Below are positions 1 through 7,709 of a DNA stretch of 42,382 nt, piece by piece. The position numbers were made by a program, and so were the translations under genes. How positions within the stretch are numbered: the stretch's first letter is position 1; each line of letters begins with the position of its first letter. Below the pieces are notes generated by a model, which was not told the DNA's origin, did no database searches, and was given only the letters and a program-made list of their open reading frames with translations. The DNA comes from an uncultured Pseudomonadota bacterium. Its GTDB lineage: Bacteria; Pseudomonadota; Alphaproteobacteria; RF32; CAG-239. The DNA lies in the NCBI GenBank assembly GCA_902495305.1, contig CABUWG010000014.1, positions 1-42,382 of the forward strand, in the 5' to 3' direction.

Positions 1-10
1 AGGCTTTTTT

Positions 11-52
11 TTATGCGGAGAGCCACTTTTCCGGTAAAACGGTGTTTTCCGG
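11..52 (+). repeat. 42-bp imperfect direct repeat, copy 1, forming a hairpin
   Basis: This copy matches 231-272 with only three mismatches by eye, and each copy directly follows a T-tract. Bases 24-34 pair perfectly with 49-59 and bases 36-40 pair with 44-48, giving a 16-bp stem with one bulged base and a 3-nt loop. No coding function is apparent. It could be a small intergenic repeat family or a structured transcript end. Confidence 0.6.
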
Positions 53-143
53 AAAAGTGCATAGGACTATCCTCAGGAACGTAGGCGCGCCGTGGTTGCT
101 TACGCTTTCCTTGCTTGCCAACGTTTTCTGAGACGTTGCAGAT

Positions 144-171
144 AAAAACAGCCATTACTTTGGCTGTTTTT
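144..171 (+). terminator. Hairpin terminator in the leading intergenic region
   Basis: An 11-bp perfect stem (144-154 with 161-171), loop of 6, A-rich on the left arm and T-rich on the right. It could act in either direction. No gene is recognised directly upstream within the window. A second hairpin, 119-124 with 133-138, precedes it. Confidence 0.5.
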
Positions 172-203
172 ACTTAGCCGTTCTATACTCTTCGCCATTT
201 GTA

Positions 204-231
204 AAAAGCCGGATTTTAAGTCCGGTTTTTT
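204..231 (+). terminator. Hairpin terminator before repeat copy 2
   Basis: An inverted repeat centred on a TTTTAAG loop with CCGGA/TCCGG arms is followed by seven T residues that lead straight into the second copy of the 42-bp repeat. Confidence 0.5.
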
Positions 232-272
232 TATGCGGAGAGCCATTTTTCCTGCAAAACGGTGTTTTCCGG
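231..272 (+). repeat. 42-bp imperfect direct repeat, copy 2
   Basis: Second copy of the repeat at 11-52. The inner AAAAC-GGT-GTTTT hairpin is kept, but the outer arm of the stem is degraded, so copy 1 is the better structured one. The 178 bases between the copies are non-coding. Confidence 0.55.
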
Positions 273-280
273 ATATAAAA

Positions 281-306
281 AACCGTTCTTTAAGAACGGT
301 TTTGGG
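281..306 (-). terminator. Bidirectional-looking terminator behind the 437-aa gene
   Basis: A perfect 12-bp inverted repeat (AAAACCGTTCTT / AAGAACGGTTTT). It lies about 20 bases beyond the stop codon of the minus-strand gene ending at 324, which fits a Rho-independent terminator for that gene. Confidence 0.65.
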
Positions 307-323
307 GTTGATGGTAAAAAGTT

Positions 324-1637
324 TTACCTTGTTTTCAGATTTTTCAAATGTTGTGCTTGCAGCATTATGTCAGCATTGTCAAAGTTGCTGTGCGTTATGC
401 TGTTGTTATCCGGTTTTACGCCCTGACCATGTCGTCCGGCTTTTTTGACCAGATTTGCAATATAATTTTTGTCGGTTGAACCACCGTTTAACAAGTTTTG
501 AATGGCTTTGCTTTCTTCAGAATTCGGGCGGATAAGCCGATACATGGCGAAGGCATGGGCGTATTGTTTTATACCGTTTTCACTATCCGGTGAGATTTTA
601 CCGTCTTTTGCCAAACCGGCAATCTGATTATACAGCTTTTGTACTTTATCAGCCGATTTCAGGTGAATTTGCAATGCCGTATCGTAATAGTCCCCCGTTA
701 TAATGGTTTGTGCGGCTTTGGCGAAGTCTGCTGTTTTTTTCTGATTTTCCGGTGTTTGTTGTGCCGGTGTTATTTTGGTTTCTTTTGTAGGTTTTGCCGG
801 CGGGGTATCAGTGTAGTTGAGTTCCTCGGCAATGTTTTTTCCCAGAAAAACAGAGACTGCAACTGTTGCGCCTAGCAATACAAAGTTTTTGATTTTGCGG
901 CTATGTCTGTATAATCGGTGTTTGAAAGTTTCCAGTTTGTCTTGAATCTCTCCCCTTAAGCTTTTGAATTTTTGTCCTAAAGTTTCTTTTGTGCTATTTC
1001 TTTCGGGGAGTTGGACGGTTGTTTTTTTCGGCAGCGGTGTTGAGCAGGTTTTGGGTGCCGTGCGAACATGCTGCAGGTTATAGTTATTGACGAGTTTTAG
1101 ATGTTCCGGATTCTGCTTGTCGAATTGTCCGTTGTTTTTTAAGGAAGAAAAGCAGAGCAGGGCATAGCTTTCGGCTTTTTGCCGTAGTCTTTTGATGTTT
1201 GTATCTGCCGGATTTTTCTTTAAGGTTTCATTTATGACGTTTAATTCGGCGGCACTCAGATTTCGGGCAGATTTTTTGCTGTTTAATGTGTCTGTTACAG
1301 TTTTGAGGCTTTTCAATTTCTCAAGCCTTTGGATTGTTTGCGCCATCAATGCTTTTTTGCGTTCCAGTCTGTGTAAGGCTTGTTGCATTTGCAAAGATGT
1401 CTGACGGCCGGAGCGGTATTTTAAGGTATAAATCAAATCTTCAATGTCTTTGAAAGCTTCCGGTTCTGTTTCTATCCGGTCATTCAGATAGTCATTTATC
1501 AGACGGATACTCTGGTCGCAAACGGCTTGATCACAACTTCTAAAGTAGCTGTTTGTTTTTCCGGAATATCCGACAGAAGCCTGACTGGCAATATATACTT
1601 TGATCTGGTCTCGCGACATATATGTTTTTGCGGGCAT
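324..1637 (-). CDS. Hypothetical single-pass membrane protein, 437 aa
   Basis: I do not recognise a family. The protein starts MPAKTYMSRDQ and has a lysine-rich, largely helical N-terminal half (about residues 1-235). One hydrophobic segment follows near residues 248-268 (FVLLGATVAVSVFLG). After it comes a Pro/Thr/Lys-rich linker (PPAKPTKETKITPAQQTPE) and a C-terminal helical domain of about 130 residues. This layout suggests a cytoplasmic N-domain, one membrane anchor and a second domain across the membrane, but topology is inferred. The ATG at 1637 has a GGGAGG ribosome site five bases upstream. It is monocistronic, with its own terminator at 281-306. It may belong to a lineage-specific family. 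Confidence 0.75.
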   Translation of the reverse strand: MPAKTYMSRDQIKVYIASQASVGYSGKTNSYFRSCDQAVCDQSIRLINDYLNDRIETEPEAFKDIEDLIYTLKYRSGRQTSLQMQQALHRLERKKALMAQTIQRLEKLKSLKTVTDTLNSKKSARNLSAAELNVINETLKKNPADTNIKRLRQKAESYALLCFSSLKNNGQFDKQNPEHLKLVNNYNLQHVRTAPKTCSTPLPKKTTVQLPERNSTKETLGQKFKSLRGEIQDKLETFKHRLYRHSRKIKNFVLLGATVAVSVFLGKNIAEELNYTDTPPAKPTKETKITPAQQTPENQKKTADFAKAAQTIITGDYYDTALQIHLKSADKVQKLYNQIAGLAKDGKISPDSENGIKQYAHAFAMYRLIRPNSEESKAIQNLLNGGSTDKNYIANLVKKAGRHGQGVKPDNNSITHSNFDNADIMLQAQHLKNLKTR

Positions 1638-1848
1638 TTAAGCCTCCCAAAGTTGTAAAAAAATGTGTGAAAAGATGACTAAATATATCATTTTGTTAAA
1701 TTTTGTCAATATGTTTTTTCTTTTGTAGGCATAAACGCCAAAAAAGTTTGACGAGCGGTTTTATTGAGGAGATAATGAGGCGAAAAGTTAACCGGTGATT
1801 TGGGGAATTATCGGCGTTTTTTTGAAATTTGAAAGGCTGCAGGATATT

Positions 1849-2235
1849 ATGAAAGCGTTGACAATCTGGCACCTCTATGCGCAGGCTTTGGCTGACCGGA
1901 TAAAAATATACGAGACCCGTACGTGGAAGACAAAGTATCGGGGGCCGGTTGTGATTCACACATCCGCACGGCCGATGTCGGCAGAGGATAAAACCTTGGC
2001 GCGGATGTTTGGAATCAAAGGCGTAAAGCCGGGGTGTGTCGCGGCTGTTGCCGATTTGACGGACTGTGTTTTGATGGATGAGGATTTTATTGCTGTGCAG
2101 TCAGCTCAGGAACGCCGTCTCGGGAATTGGCAGCCGGGGAATTATGCGTGGACGTTTGAAAATTTCAGAAAGCCGGAAAAAGATATTTATCTTTCCGGTC
2201 GTCAGGGTTTGTGGACCGTTGATTTGGATTTGTAA
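1849..2235 (+). CDS. ASCH-domain (PUA-like fold) protein
   Basis: A 128-aa protein beginning MKALTIWHLYAQALADRIK, followed by YETRTWKTKYRGPVVIHTS. This matches the ASCH family opening, where the W-x-T segment and the R-G-x-x-x-I-H strand are typical. The rest (residues 40-128) contains GVKPGCVAAVADLTDC and a C-terminal strand pair. ASCH proteins are thought to bind RNA or modified nucleic acid, and some have nuclease activity. The frame extends upstream to 1795, but the ATG at 1849 is preferred because it has an AGGA site and matches where the family starts. It is a single gene ended by the hairpin at 2250-2278. Confidence 0.8.
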   Translation: MKALTIWHLYAQALADRIKIYETRTWKTKYRGPVVIHTSARPMSAEDKTLARMFGIKGVKPGCVAAVADLTDCVLMDEDFIAVQSAQERRLGNWQPGNYAWTFENFRKPEKDIYLSGRQGLWTVDLDL

Positions 2236-2249
2236 GTTTGCCTGATAAC

Positions 2250-2278
2250 AGCCCGAAATTAAAATTCGGGCTTTACTT
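2250..2278 (+). terminator. Terminator after the ASCH gene
   Basis: A 9-bp perfect stem (2250-2258 with 2264-2272, AGCCCGAAT/ATTCGGGCT) followed by a T-rich run. It lies 15 bases after the stop at 2235. Confidence 0.75.
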
Positions 2279-2338
2279 TCGGTTGCTTCATCTTTTTTTA
2301 TCAGGGCAGGCAGGGAAGTATGAAGAAGCAGAGGTGTA

Positions 2339-2815
2339 TTAGATCCCGCAATGGCTTTTTCCGCGCTTTTTGAGGTAGTCCTGATGATAGTCTTCGGCCG
2401 GATAGAAGGTTTTGGCCGGAACGACTTCCGTGACAATCGGGGCGGAGAAAGTTTTGTGTCTTTTTAATTCGGTGATTTTATCAACCGCGGCGGCTTTTTG
2501 TTTTTCATTCAGGTAAAAAATTGCGGATCGATACTGGGTGCCGATGTCCGGCCCCTGACGGTTTAAGGTTGTCGGGTTATGGATTTTGAAGAACACGTCA
2601 AGCAATTGTTCATAGCTTGTCAATTGCGGGTCATAAGTGACTTCAACGGCTTCGGCGTGTCCGGTTTTGCCGCTTGAAACCTGTTCATAGCTCGGGGCAG
2701 GTGTGGTTCCGCCGACGTATCCGACTTGTGTGGAATAAACGCCGGGGACGCTGTCGAAAGCTGACTGTACGCCCCAGAAGCAGCCGGCGGCGAATATGGC
2801 ATGGGCTAAACTCAT
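2339..2815 (-). CDS. msrA: Peptide methionine sulfoxide reductase MsrA
   Basis: Reduces the S-epimer of methionine sulfoxide in proteins and free methionine, a repair enzyme against oxidative damage. The 158-aa protein carries the catalytic GCFWG motif at residues 11-15, where the Cys is the nucleophile, then the GYVGG strand and the GHAEAVEVTYDP motif. The TQYRSAIFY segment and the C-terminal SHCGI (possible resolving Cys) complete the family pattern. Length fits short cytoplasmic MsrA forms. The ribosome site AAGGAGAAAGAGA is directly upstream of the ATG at 2815. It is transcribed divergently from the aldo/keto reductase at 2970, so the two may share a 150-bp regulatory region. Confidence 0.95.
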   Translation of the reverse strand: MSLAHAIFAAGCFWGVQSAFDSVPGVYSTQVGYVGGTTPAPSYEQVSSGKTGHAEAVEVTYDPQLTSYEQLLDVFFKIHNPTTLNRQGPDIGTQYRSAIFYLNEKQKAAAVDKITELKRHKTFSAPIVTEVVPAKTFYPAEDYHQDYLKKRGKSHCGI

Positions 2816-2969
2816 TCTCTTTCTCCTTCTTTGTTATTTTCTTTTGATATAACCTCTGTCCCGCGCATATAAAGTCCGGCAGATATTTTTTTGTTCTTTC
2901 TCTCTTTAAGCTTTTATTTCGGTGATTATATATGCAGAAGTTATTGTTTGGGATGATAAGGAGAAAAAG

Positions 2970-3884
2970 ATGAAGACCGTGGATTTGGATAATGACAGCA
3001 AAATGCCGATTATCGGTTTGGGAACGTGGAAAGCGCCGGCAGGCGAGGTTTATCAGGCTATTCGCTGGGCGATAAAACTGGGGTATCAGCATATTGACTG
3101 TGCGCCGGTTTATGGCAATGAAGAAGAAATCGGGCAGGCGATTCATGATGCAATTGCCGAAGGCGACATCAAACGTGAACAGCTGTTTATTACCTCAAAA
3201 TTGTGGAATGACAGCCATGCGCCGGAAGATGTGCTGCCGGCTTTGCAAAAGACATTAAAAGCTTTGCAGCTTGAGTATTTGGATTTGTATCTGATGCATT
3301 GGCCGGTCGCTCAGAAAAAAGGCGTTATGCTGCCGGAAAGTGCCGATGATATGGTTTCTTTGTCGGAGATTCCGTTGGAGCTGACTTGGGCGGAAATGGA
3401 AAAGATTCAGCAGCAGGGATTGGTCGAGTCAATCGGCGTATCTAATTTTGGTGCCAAAAAATTGCAGGCTTTGCTTGAGAAGGCCGAGATTATGCCGAGT
3501 GTGAACCAGTTTGAACATCATCCTTATTTGCAGCAGCCGGAACTGGTGGATTTGTGCCGCAAGAATAACATTGCCGTTACGGCTTATTCCCCGCTCGGAT
3601 CTGGGGATCACAGCATTGAAGACGAACCGGTTATTCTGGAAATTTCAAAAAGGCTGCAGGCTTCTCCGGCTCAGGTGCTTTTGGCATGGGCCATGCAGCA
3701 GGGTATTGTGGTTATTCCGAAGTCTGTCAATTTGGGGCATATCAAAGAAAATTTTGAGGCTCAGAGTCTTGTTTTGGACGGTAAAGATATGGAAGACATT
3801 GCCAAGCTTGATAAAAATCATCGTTTTATTGACGGCAAGGCTTTTGCTTTTGGTGATTATACCGTTGAAAATATTTGGGAATAG
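2970..3884 (+). CDS. Aldo/keto reductase, 304 aa
   Basis: NADPH-dependent reductase of carbonyl compounds with a (beta/alpha)8 barrel. The protein opens with the family hairpin (KMPIIGLGTWKAP). It carries the catalytic tetrad: Asp and Tyr in DCAPVYGNE, Lys in TSKLWN and His in YLMHWP. The cofactor-side motifs SIGVSNF, SVNQFEHHPY, TAYSPLGSG and VVIPKSVN are all present. An in-frame extension reaches 2922, but the ATG at 2970 has AAGGAG six bases upstream and gives the usual length. The true substrate cannot be told from sequence; methylglyoxal or other aldehydes are common for this class. Confidence 0.93.
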   Translation: MKTVDLDNDSKMPIIGLGTWKAPAGEVYQAIRWAIKLGYQHIDCAPVYGNEEEIGQAIHDAIAEGDIKREQLFITSKLWNDSHAPEDVLPALQKTLKALQLEYLDLYLMHWPVAQKKGVMLPESADDMVSLSEIPLELTWAEMEKIQQQGLVESIGVSNFGAKKLQALLEKAEIMPSVNQFEHHPYLQQPELVDLCRKNNIAVTAYSPLGSGDHSIEDEPVILEISKRLQASPAQVLLAWAMQQGIVVIPKSVNLGHIKENFEAQSLVLDGKDMEDIAKLDKNHRFIDGKAFAFGDYTVENIWE

Positions 3885-3921
3885 GCTGTACAGCCAAGCG
3901 TAGTTTGAATGGAGTATACTA

Positions 3922-4155
3922 ATGACAACGACTATTTTGGAAAAAGCGAAAAATTTGCATAATCGGCTGGGCAAGAATATTATTGCCGGCAGAAATGCCT
4001 GGGCAAGCATTGTGACGGCGGATTTTGAATCTTTTTTGTTTCAGAATTGCGAGCAGGCTTATCAGCGTCCGGCTGCCGCCAAACCGATTATTGACTGGGA
4101 AATCTGGGCTTTGTCGGGTGAAGCGTCTGAACAGAAGCCGCTTTACCGGCATTAA
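3922..4155 (+). CDS. Small hypothetical protein, 77 aa
   Basis: Begins MTTTILEKAKNLHNRLGKN and ends with WEIWALSGEASEQKPLYRH. I recognise no domain. It has a GGAG site about eight bases before the ATG and its G+C use resembles its neighbours. Its last four bases overlap the end of lpxK on the other strand, so the two genes converge. It follows the aldo/keto reductase by 37 bases and may be co-transcribed with it. The minus-strand frame over the same stretch looks less protein-like. Confidence 0.6.
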   Translation: MTTTILEKAKNLHNRLGKNIIAGRNAWASIVTADFESFLFQNCEQAYQRPAAAKPIIDWEIWALSGEASEQKPLYRH

Positions 4156-5123
4156 TGTTTGTTTTTTTGCAGCCGGTTTAAGATAAAGTCAGCCAGAGCC
4201 TGCGGGTTTTCCCATTCAACGGAAATTTCAAGTACGTTGAAATGCGGTTGCAGTTTGGCCGGTATTTTTACAAAATCTTTGGCGGTGGTAAAGAGTTTGG
4301 CGTTAAAATAATGGGCCTCATGGAGAAGGTTTTGCAACTCGTCTTCGGTATAAAAATGGTGATCGCCGAAGTCAAAGGTTTTTATCAGGGTAAAACCGAG
4401 CTCTTGCAACGAGTTGTAAAATTTCTGCGGGCGGCCGATACCGGCGAAAGCGATAATGTTTTGCGGCGGCAGTTCCGGCGGCAGAGCTTTTATTCTCCCA
4501 TAAAAAACCGGCAGCTTTTTCTTCAAGCGCTTTGCCAGATTGTGCTTATCTTCTCCCAAGATAACCGCGGCTTGTGCCCGTTTTAATCCGGCGGCAAAAT
4601 TTTCACGCAGCGGGCCGGACGGAATGTAGCGGCCGTTACCGATACCGACTGCGCCGTCAAAAACCAAAAGTGACAAATCTTTATATAATCCGGGGTTTTG
4701 AAAACCGTCATCCATTATAATAACGTCAGCACCGTTTTGAATGGCTAATTCAGCGCCTTGGGCACGGTCGGGGTTGATGACGGTTTGAGCCTGACGGGCA
4801 AGGAGCAGAGACTCGTCACCGGTCTGGCGGACGTCATAAAGTGTCGGGTCGGCAAAAATATTGCGGCTTTTGCCGCCGTATCCGCGGGTGACAAAGAAAG
4901 GGTTTTTGCCAGCCTGTTGCAACAAGGAGGCAACGGAAACCGAAACCGGCGTTTTGCCGGTGCCGCCGGCGGTGAGGTTGCCGATACAGATGACCGGACA
5001 TGCGGCTTTGCGGCTTTTTTTGAAGCGGAGGCGCAGTCTGGTAGCTAAAGCATAAATCCAGCCCGGCGGGCAGAGCAGGTCGGACAAAAGGTTGTCGCTG
5101 TTCCAGAAATCAGGCGTTTTCAT
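4152..5123 (-). CDS. lpxK: Tetraacyldisaccharide 4'-kinase LpxK
   Basis: Phosphorylates the 4' position of the lipid A disaccharide at the inner membrane, the step before Kdo transfer. The 323-aa protein has an N-terminal amphipathic/hydrophobic stretch (PPGWIYALATRLRLRF) and the LpxK form of the Walker A loop (GNLTAGGTGKTP, about residues 46-57). It also has FVTRGYGG, the DDGFQNPGLYKDLSLLVFD segment and GRYIPSGPLREN. The frame is open further upstream, but the ATG at 5123 sits one base after the waaA stop codon with AAGGAT upstream, so the longer form is rejected. Last gene of the fliN-acyltransferase-waaA-lpxK operon. Confidence 0.95.
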   Translation of the reverse strand: MKTPDFWNSDNLLSDLLCPPGWIYALATRLRLRFKKSRKAACPVICIGNLTAGGTGKTPVSVSVASLLQQAGKNPFFVTRGYGGKSRNIFADPTLYDVRQTGDESLLLARQAQTVINPDRAQGAELAIQNGADVIIMDDGFQNPGLYKDLSLLVFDGAVGIGNGRYIPSGPLRENFAAGLKRAQAAVILGEDKHNLAKRLKKKLPVFYGRIKALPPELPPQNIIAFAGIGRPQKFYNSLQELGFTLIKTFDFGDHHFYTEDELQNLLHEAHYFNAKLFTTAKDFVKIPAKLQPHFNVLEISVEWENPQALADFILNRLQKNKH

Positions 5124-5124
5124 A

Positions 5125-6384
5125 TTAAATATATCCTTTAACCTTATCCAGAATACCGTCCAGAATTTTGGCTTCGCCCTGTGCCCAATTGTAGGCAAGG
5201 CTGCGTTTGGCTTCCAGCAGTTCTTTGTGTTGAAGCAGGCTGCGGATGTTTTCTTCCAGTTCCGCATCATTTTGAACCTGAATGACGGCATCGGCTTTTT
5301 TGGCGCGGTTCATTGCATCGGTAAAATTGTGCATATGCGGTCCGACGACCACGGCATTGCGAAAGCGTGAGGGTTCCATAAAATTCTGTCCGCCGTGCGG
5401 AATCAGCGATCCGCCGATAAAAGTTATCGGGCTCAGGGTGTACCACAGGCCGACTTCTCCGATGGTGTCGGCGATATAAACATCGGTCTTGTCCGAGATT
5501 TTTTCGCCGGCCGAGCGAAGTGCCGTTTTCAGGCCCAGTTCATTGAGAGCCTTTTGGATTTCCGGCCCGCGGTGCGGGTGGCGGGGGGCGGCAATCAGCA
5601 ATAAATCAGAAAATTCTTTTTTGAGTTTTTTATGAATTTGCGCCGCGCGGATTTCTTCATTGTCATGGGTTGAGCAAATACACCATACCGTTCTGTTTCC
5701 GATTTGGGATTTTAATTCTGACAATTTGGCTTCATCCACCGGCGGGTTGATGCCGGCATATTTAATATTGCCAAGGCACATTGAATCTTTGGCGCCGAGA
5801 ACGCGCAGGCGGTAGGCGTCTTCTTCCGACTGGCCGAGGCACAGGGTAAAGCAGCTCAGCAGCTCTTTGCAGATATAGTCAAACTGCTGCCACATTTTGA
5901 AAGATTTGTTGGAGATCCGGCCGTTAATCAAAATTAGCGGAATGTTGTTTTTTTTGATTCCGGACAGCAGTGCCGGCCATAATTCCGATTCAAACCACAA
6001 GACCAGATCCGGTTGCCAGTATTTGATAAAACGGCGGACAAAACGGGGATGGTCAATCGGGATATATTGGTGAAACGCACGTTCGGGCAGCCTTTTGTTC
6101 ATCAGTTCGGCAGAGGTAACGGTGCCGGTCGTGACCATAATGCTGAGGTCAGGGTAGGCCTCAAGCAGGCGGGTAATGAGCGGCAGCATGGACAGGCTTT
6201 CGCCGACGGAAGCGCCGTGCATCCAAATCAGTTTGCCTTCTGGCCGCTGTTTTTGCGGTTTGCCGATACGTTCGTTGAAGCGTTTGAGATCTTCTTTGCC
6301 GTTTTTCTTGCGTTTGTTGATGTAACGTTTGATGACCAGCGGATAAAATGTGCGAATCAGAGTGTTGTAGATACCGATAAACAT
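5125..6384 (-). CDS. waaA: 3-deoxy-D-manno-octulosonic acid transferase (Kdo transferase)
   Basis: Adds Kdo from CMP-Kdo to lipid IVA on the cytoplasmic face of the inner membrane (GT30). The 419-aa protein has an N-terminal membrane-associated helix, then WMHGASVGE, whose Glu is the catalytic base in the family. TTGTVTSAE and DLVLWFESELWP follow. The C-terminal half has APRHPHRG, the Kdo-transferase GGSLIPHGGQNFMEP motif and a nucleotide-binding fold. The start ATG overlaps the stop codon of the upstream acyltransferase by one base (TAATG), with GGAG eight bases upstream, showing tight translational coupling. Whether it adds one or more Kdo units cannot be read from sequence. Confidence 0.95.
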   Translation of the reverse strand: MFIGIYNTLIRTFYPLVIKRYINKRKKNGKEDLKRFNERIGKPQKQRPEGKLIWMHGASVGESLSMLPLITRLLEAYPDLSIMVTTGTVTSAELMNKRLPERAFHQYIPIDHPRFVRRFIKYWQPDLVLWFESELWPALLSGIKKNNIPLILINGRISNKSFKMWQQFDYICKELLSCFTLCLGQSEEDAYRLRVLGAKDSMCLGNIKYAGINPPVDEAKLSELKSQIGNRTVWCICSTHDNEEIRAAQIHKKLKKEFSDLLLIAAPRHPHRGPEIQKALNELGLKTALRSAGEKISDKTDVYIADTIGEVGLWYTLSPITFIGGSLIPHGGQNFMEPSRFRNAVVVGPHMHNFTDAMNRAKKADAVIQVQNDAELEENIRSLLQHKELLEAKRSLAYNWAQGEAKILDGILDKVKGYI

Positions 6385-7145
6385 TATTTTTTCTCCGCCG
6401 GATGTTTCTTGATTTTGACGTTATCGCCGGGCAGAATTTGCGGAATGCCCATTGCCCGGTCGGCTTCGTCATTCAGGTTGTTCATAATCTTCTCAAAGTC
6501 CAGACGATACTGTTCCAGTTCTTTTTCGTCAGCCTCTTTGGGAACATAAAAAGGTTCTGAAATCAGATATATGCCCTGATTGAACGGTGCCGGAATCATC
6601 ATTTTGTCCCAGGCTTTTTCAATGATTTTGGCTTTTTGGGCGCTGTAGACCATGCCAATCAGCGGCTTGCCGGTTTTGTGTGCAAAATAGACCGGACTCA
6701 TGCTCATGCGCATGCGCGGGCCGCGCGGGCCGTCAGGGATAATGGTGACGGAAATTTTATTGTTGAGCGTGTGCATGATGTTGACCGCGGCGCCTTTGGC
6801 GTTGCTGCTGGTTGACCCGCCAATGGTTTTGATGCCGCATTGTTCCAATATGCCGGCAATGATACGGCCGTCATTATGCAATGAAACCAGAGCACGCATT
6901 TCCGGATGATAATTTTTTTTGAAGATCATCGGCATCATCAGGGCGCGGCCGTGCCAGCCGACCAGAATAAAGTTGCCTTCTTCCATCCAGGTATTCAGGA
7001 TGTTGTCCAGACCGCGGATTTCCCACCGGCTGGTGGCAAAGGTAAATTTGACATACAGATAAAGCAGCCGGCTGACGAGCCGGGTAACAAATTTGGATCT
7101 GGTAATTTTTTTGAGCGCTTTTTTTAACGGCTTGGATTTAGACAT
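6384..7145 (-). CDS. Lysophospholipid acyltransferase family protein (DUF374-like)
   Basis: A 253-aa protein of the DUF374 type, related to LpxL/PlsC acyltransferases. It is highly basic at the N-terminus with an amphipathic helix (LVSRLLYLYVKFTF). It carries LVGWHGRALMMP and TIIPDGPRGPRMRMS, the latter the family's conserved P-D-G-P-R-G-P block, followed by KTGKPLIGMVYSA. It probably acylates a lipid A or phospholipid precursor at the inner membrane; the exact substrate is unknown. It lies between fliN (7-base gap) and waaA (1-base overlap), and an acyltransferase of this kind next to waaA is common in Alphaproteobacteria. Confidence 0.88.
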   Translation of the reverse strand: MSKSKPLKKALKKITRSKFVTRLVSRLLYLYVKFTFATSRWEIRGLDNILNTWMEEGNFILVGWHGRALMMPMIFKKNYHPEMRALVSLHNDGRIIAGILEQCGIKTIGGSTSSNAKGAAVNIMHTLNNKISVTIIPDGPRGPRMRMSMSPVYFAHKTGKPLIGMVYSAQKAKIIEKAWDKMMIPAPFNQGIYLISEPFYVPKEADEKELEQYRLDFEKIMNNLNDEADRAMGIPQILPGDNVKIKKHPAEKK

Positions 7146-7152
7146 GGAGGGT

Positions 7153-7410
7153 TCAACCTTTGCTTCCGATCATTTCGGTAACAGAGATGCCGATAGAATC
7201 GTTTTCCGTGATGATGACTTCGCCGCGGCCGATTAAGACATCGTTGGCATAAATGTCGACATAGTCATTGATTCCGCGGTCAAGTTCGACAACCGCTCCG
7301 CGGCCGAGCTTGAGCAGCTGGTGGACGCGCAGGTCGGCGGTTCCGAGCGTGACGGAAAGTTCAACTCTGATTCCGTCATTGGGGATGATATTCTTATTGC
7401 CTGACACCAT
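7153..7410 (-). CDS. fliN: Flagellar motor switch protein FliN (SpoA/C-ring domain)
   Basis: An 85-aa single SpoA-domain protein. RVELSVTLGTADLRVHQLLKLGRGAVVELDR and the following DIYANDVLIGRGEVI are the classic FliN pattern and fit alphaproteobacterial FliN well. FliN forms the lower part of the flagellar C-ring and takes part in export and switching. The N-terminal tail before the domain is only about 15 residues, shorter than many FliN proteins. GGAG lies about eleven bases upstream of the ATG at 7410. It is unusual that the gene is not beside other flagellar genes but heads an operon of lipid A genes. An SpoA protein of a type III system is a less likely alternative. Confidence 0.85.
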   Translation of the reverse strand: MVSGNKNIIPNDGIRVELSVTLGTADLRVHQLLKLGRGAVVELDRGINDYVDIYANDVLIGRGEVIITENDSIGISVTEMIGSKG

Positions 7411-7605
7411 TGTTTTTTTATTCTCCGGATATGGATTTTATTATTTAATGCCATTTTATATATTTTTTCTTTTTTATAAAGTCTTTTTATGCGTTTTGCG
7501 CATAATTTTGGCTTTTTTATATGAAGTCCGGCTTCTTTTATCAGTTTGTTCTTAATAAAACGCCGGCAGCGGCGGAAGCTTGTGGATTAAAAAGTTTAAG
7601 ATTGC

Positions 7606-7640
7606 CTGCAAAACGTATTTATGCCAAAAAAGTTTTGCAG
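7606..7640 (+). repeat. Inverted repeat upstream of lon
   Basis: Perfect 9-bp arms CTGCAAAAC / GTTTTGCAG (7606-7614 and 7632-7640) with a 17-base spacer. It lies just upstream of the predicted lon promoter, in the 299-base gap between fliN and lon. It may be a regulator site or a hairpin; nothing more can be said. Confidence 0.4.
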
Positions 7641-7645
7641 TATTG

Positions 7646-7674
7646 TTGCAGATGGCATTATGCCAACTTATATA
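7646..7674 (+). promoter_or_regulatory. Predicted lon promoter with palindrome in the spacer
   Basis: TTGCAG at 7646-7651, a 17-base spacer and TATATA at 7669-7674 form a plausible sigma-70 type promoter 36 bases before the lon start. The spacer holds a palindrome, TGGCA-TTA-TGCCA (7653-7665), placed where a repressor would block polymerase. I found no convincing heat-shock sigma-32 pattern. Confidence 0.45.
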
Positions 7675-7709
7675 TTATGGGTAGGTTAAAATTGTAAGGT
7701 GTTTATGAA

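Noticed and set aside
1696..1959. An 87-residue frame on the minus strand between two genes
   Set aside because: It overlaps the ASCH gene start, lacks a ribosome site and has no family resemblance.
7640..7675. A sigma-54 promoter on the minus strand for fliN (TGGCA...TGC)
   Set aside because: The GG and GC elements are not spaced ten bases apart as sigma-54 requires.
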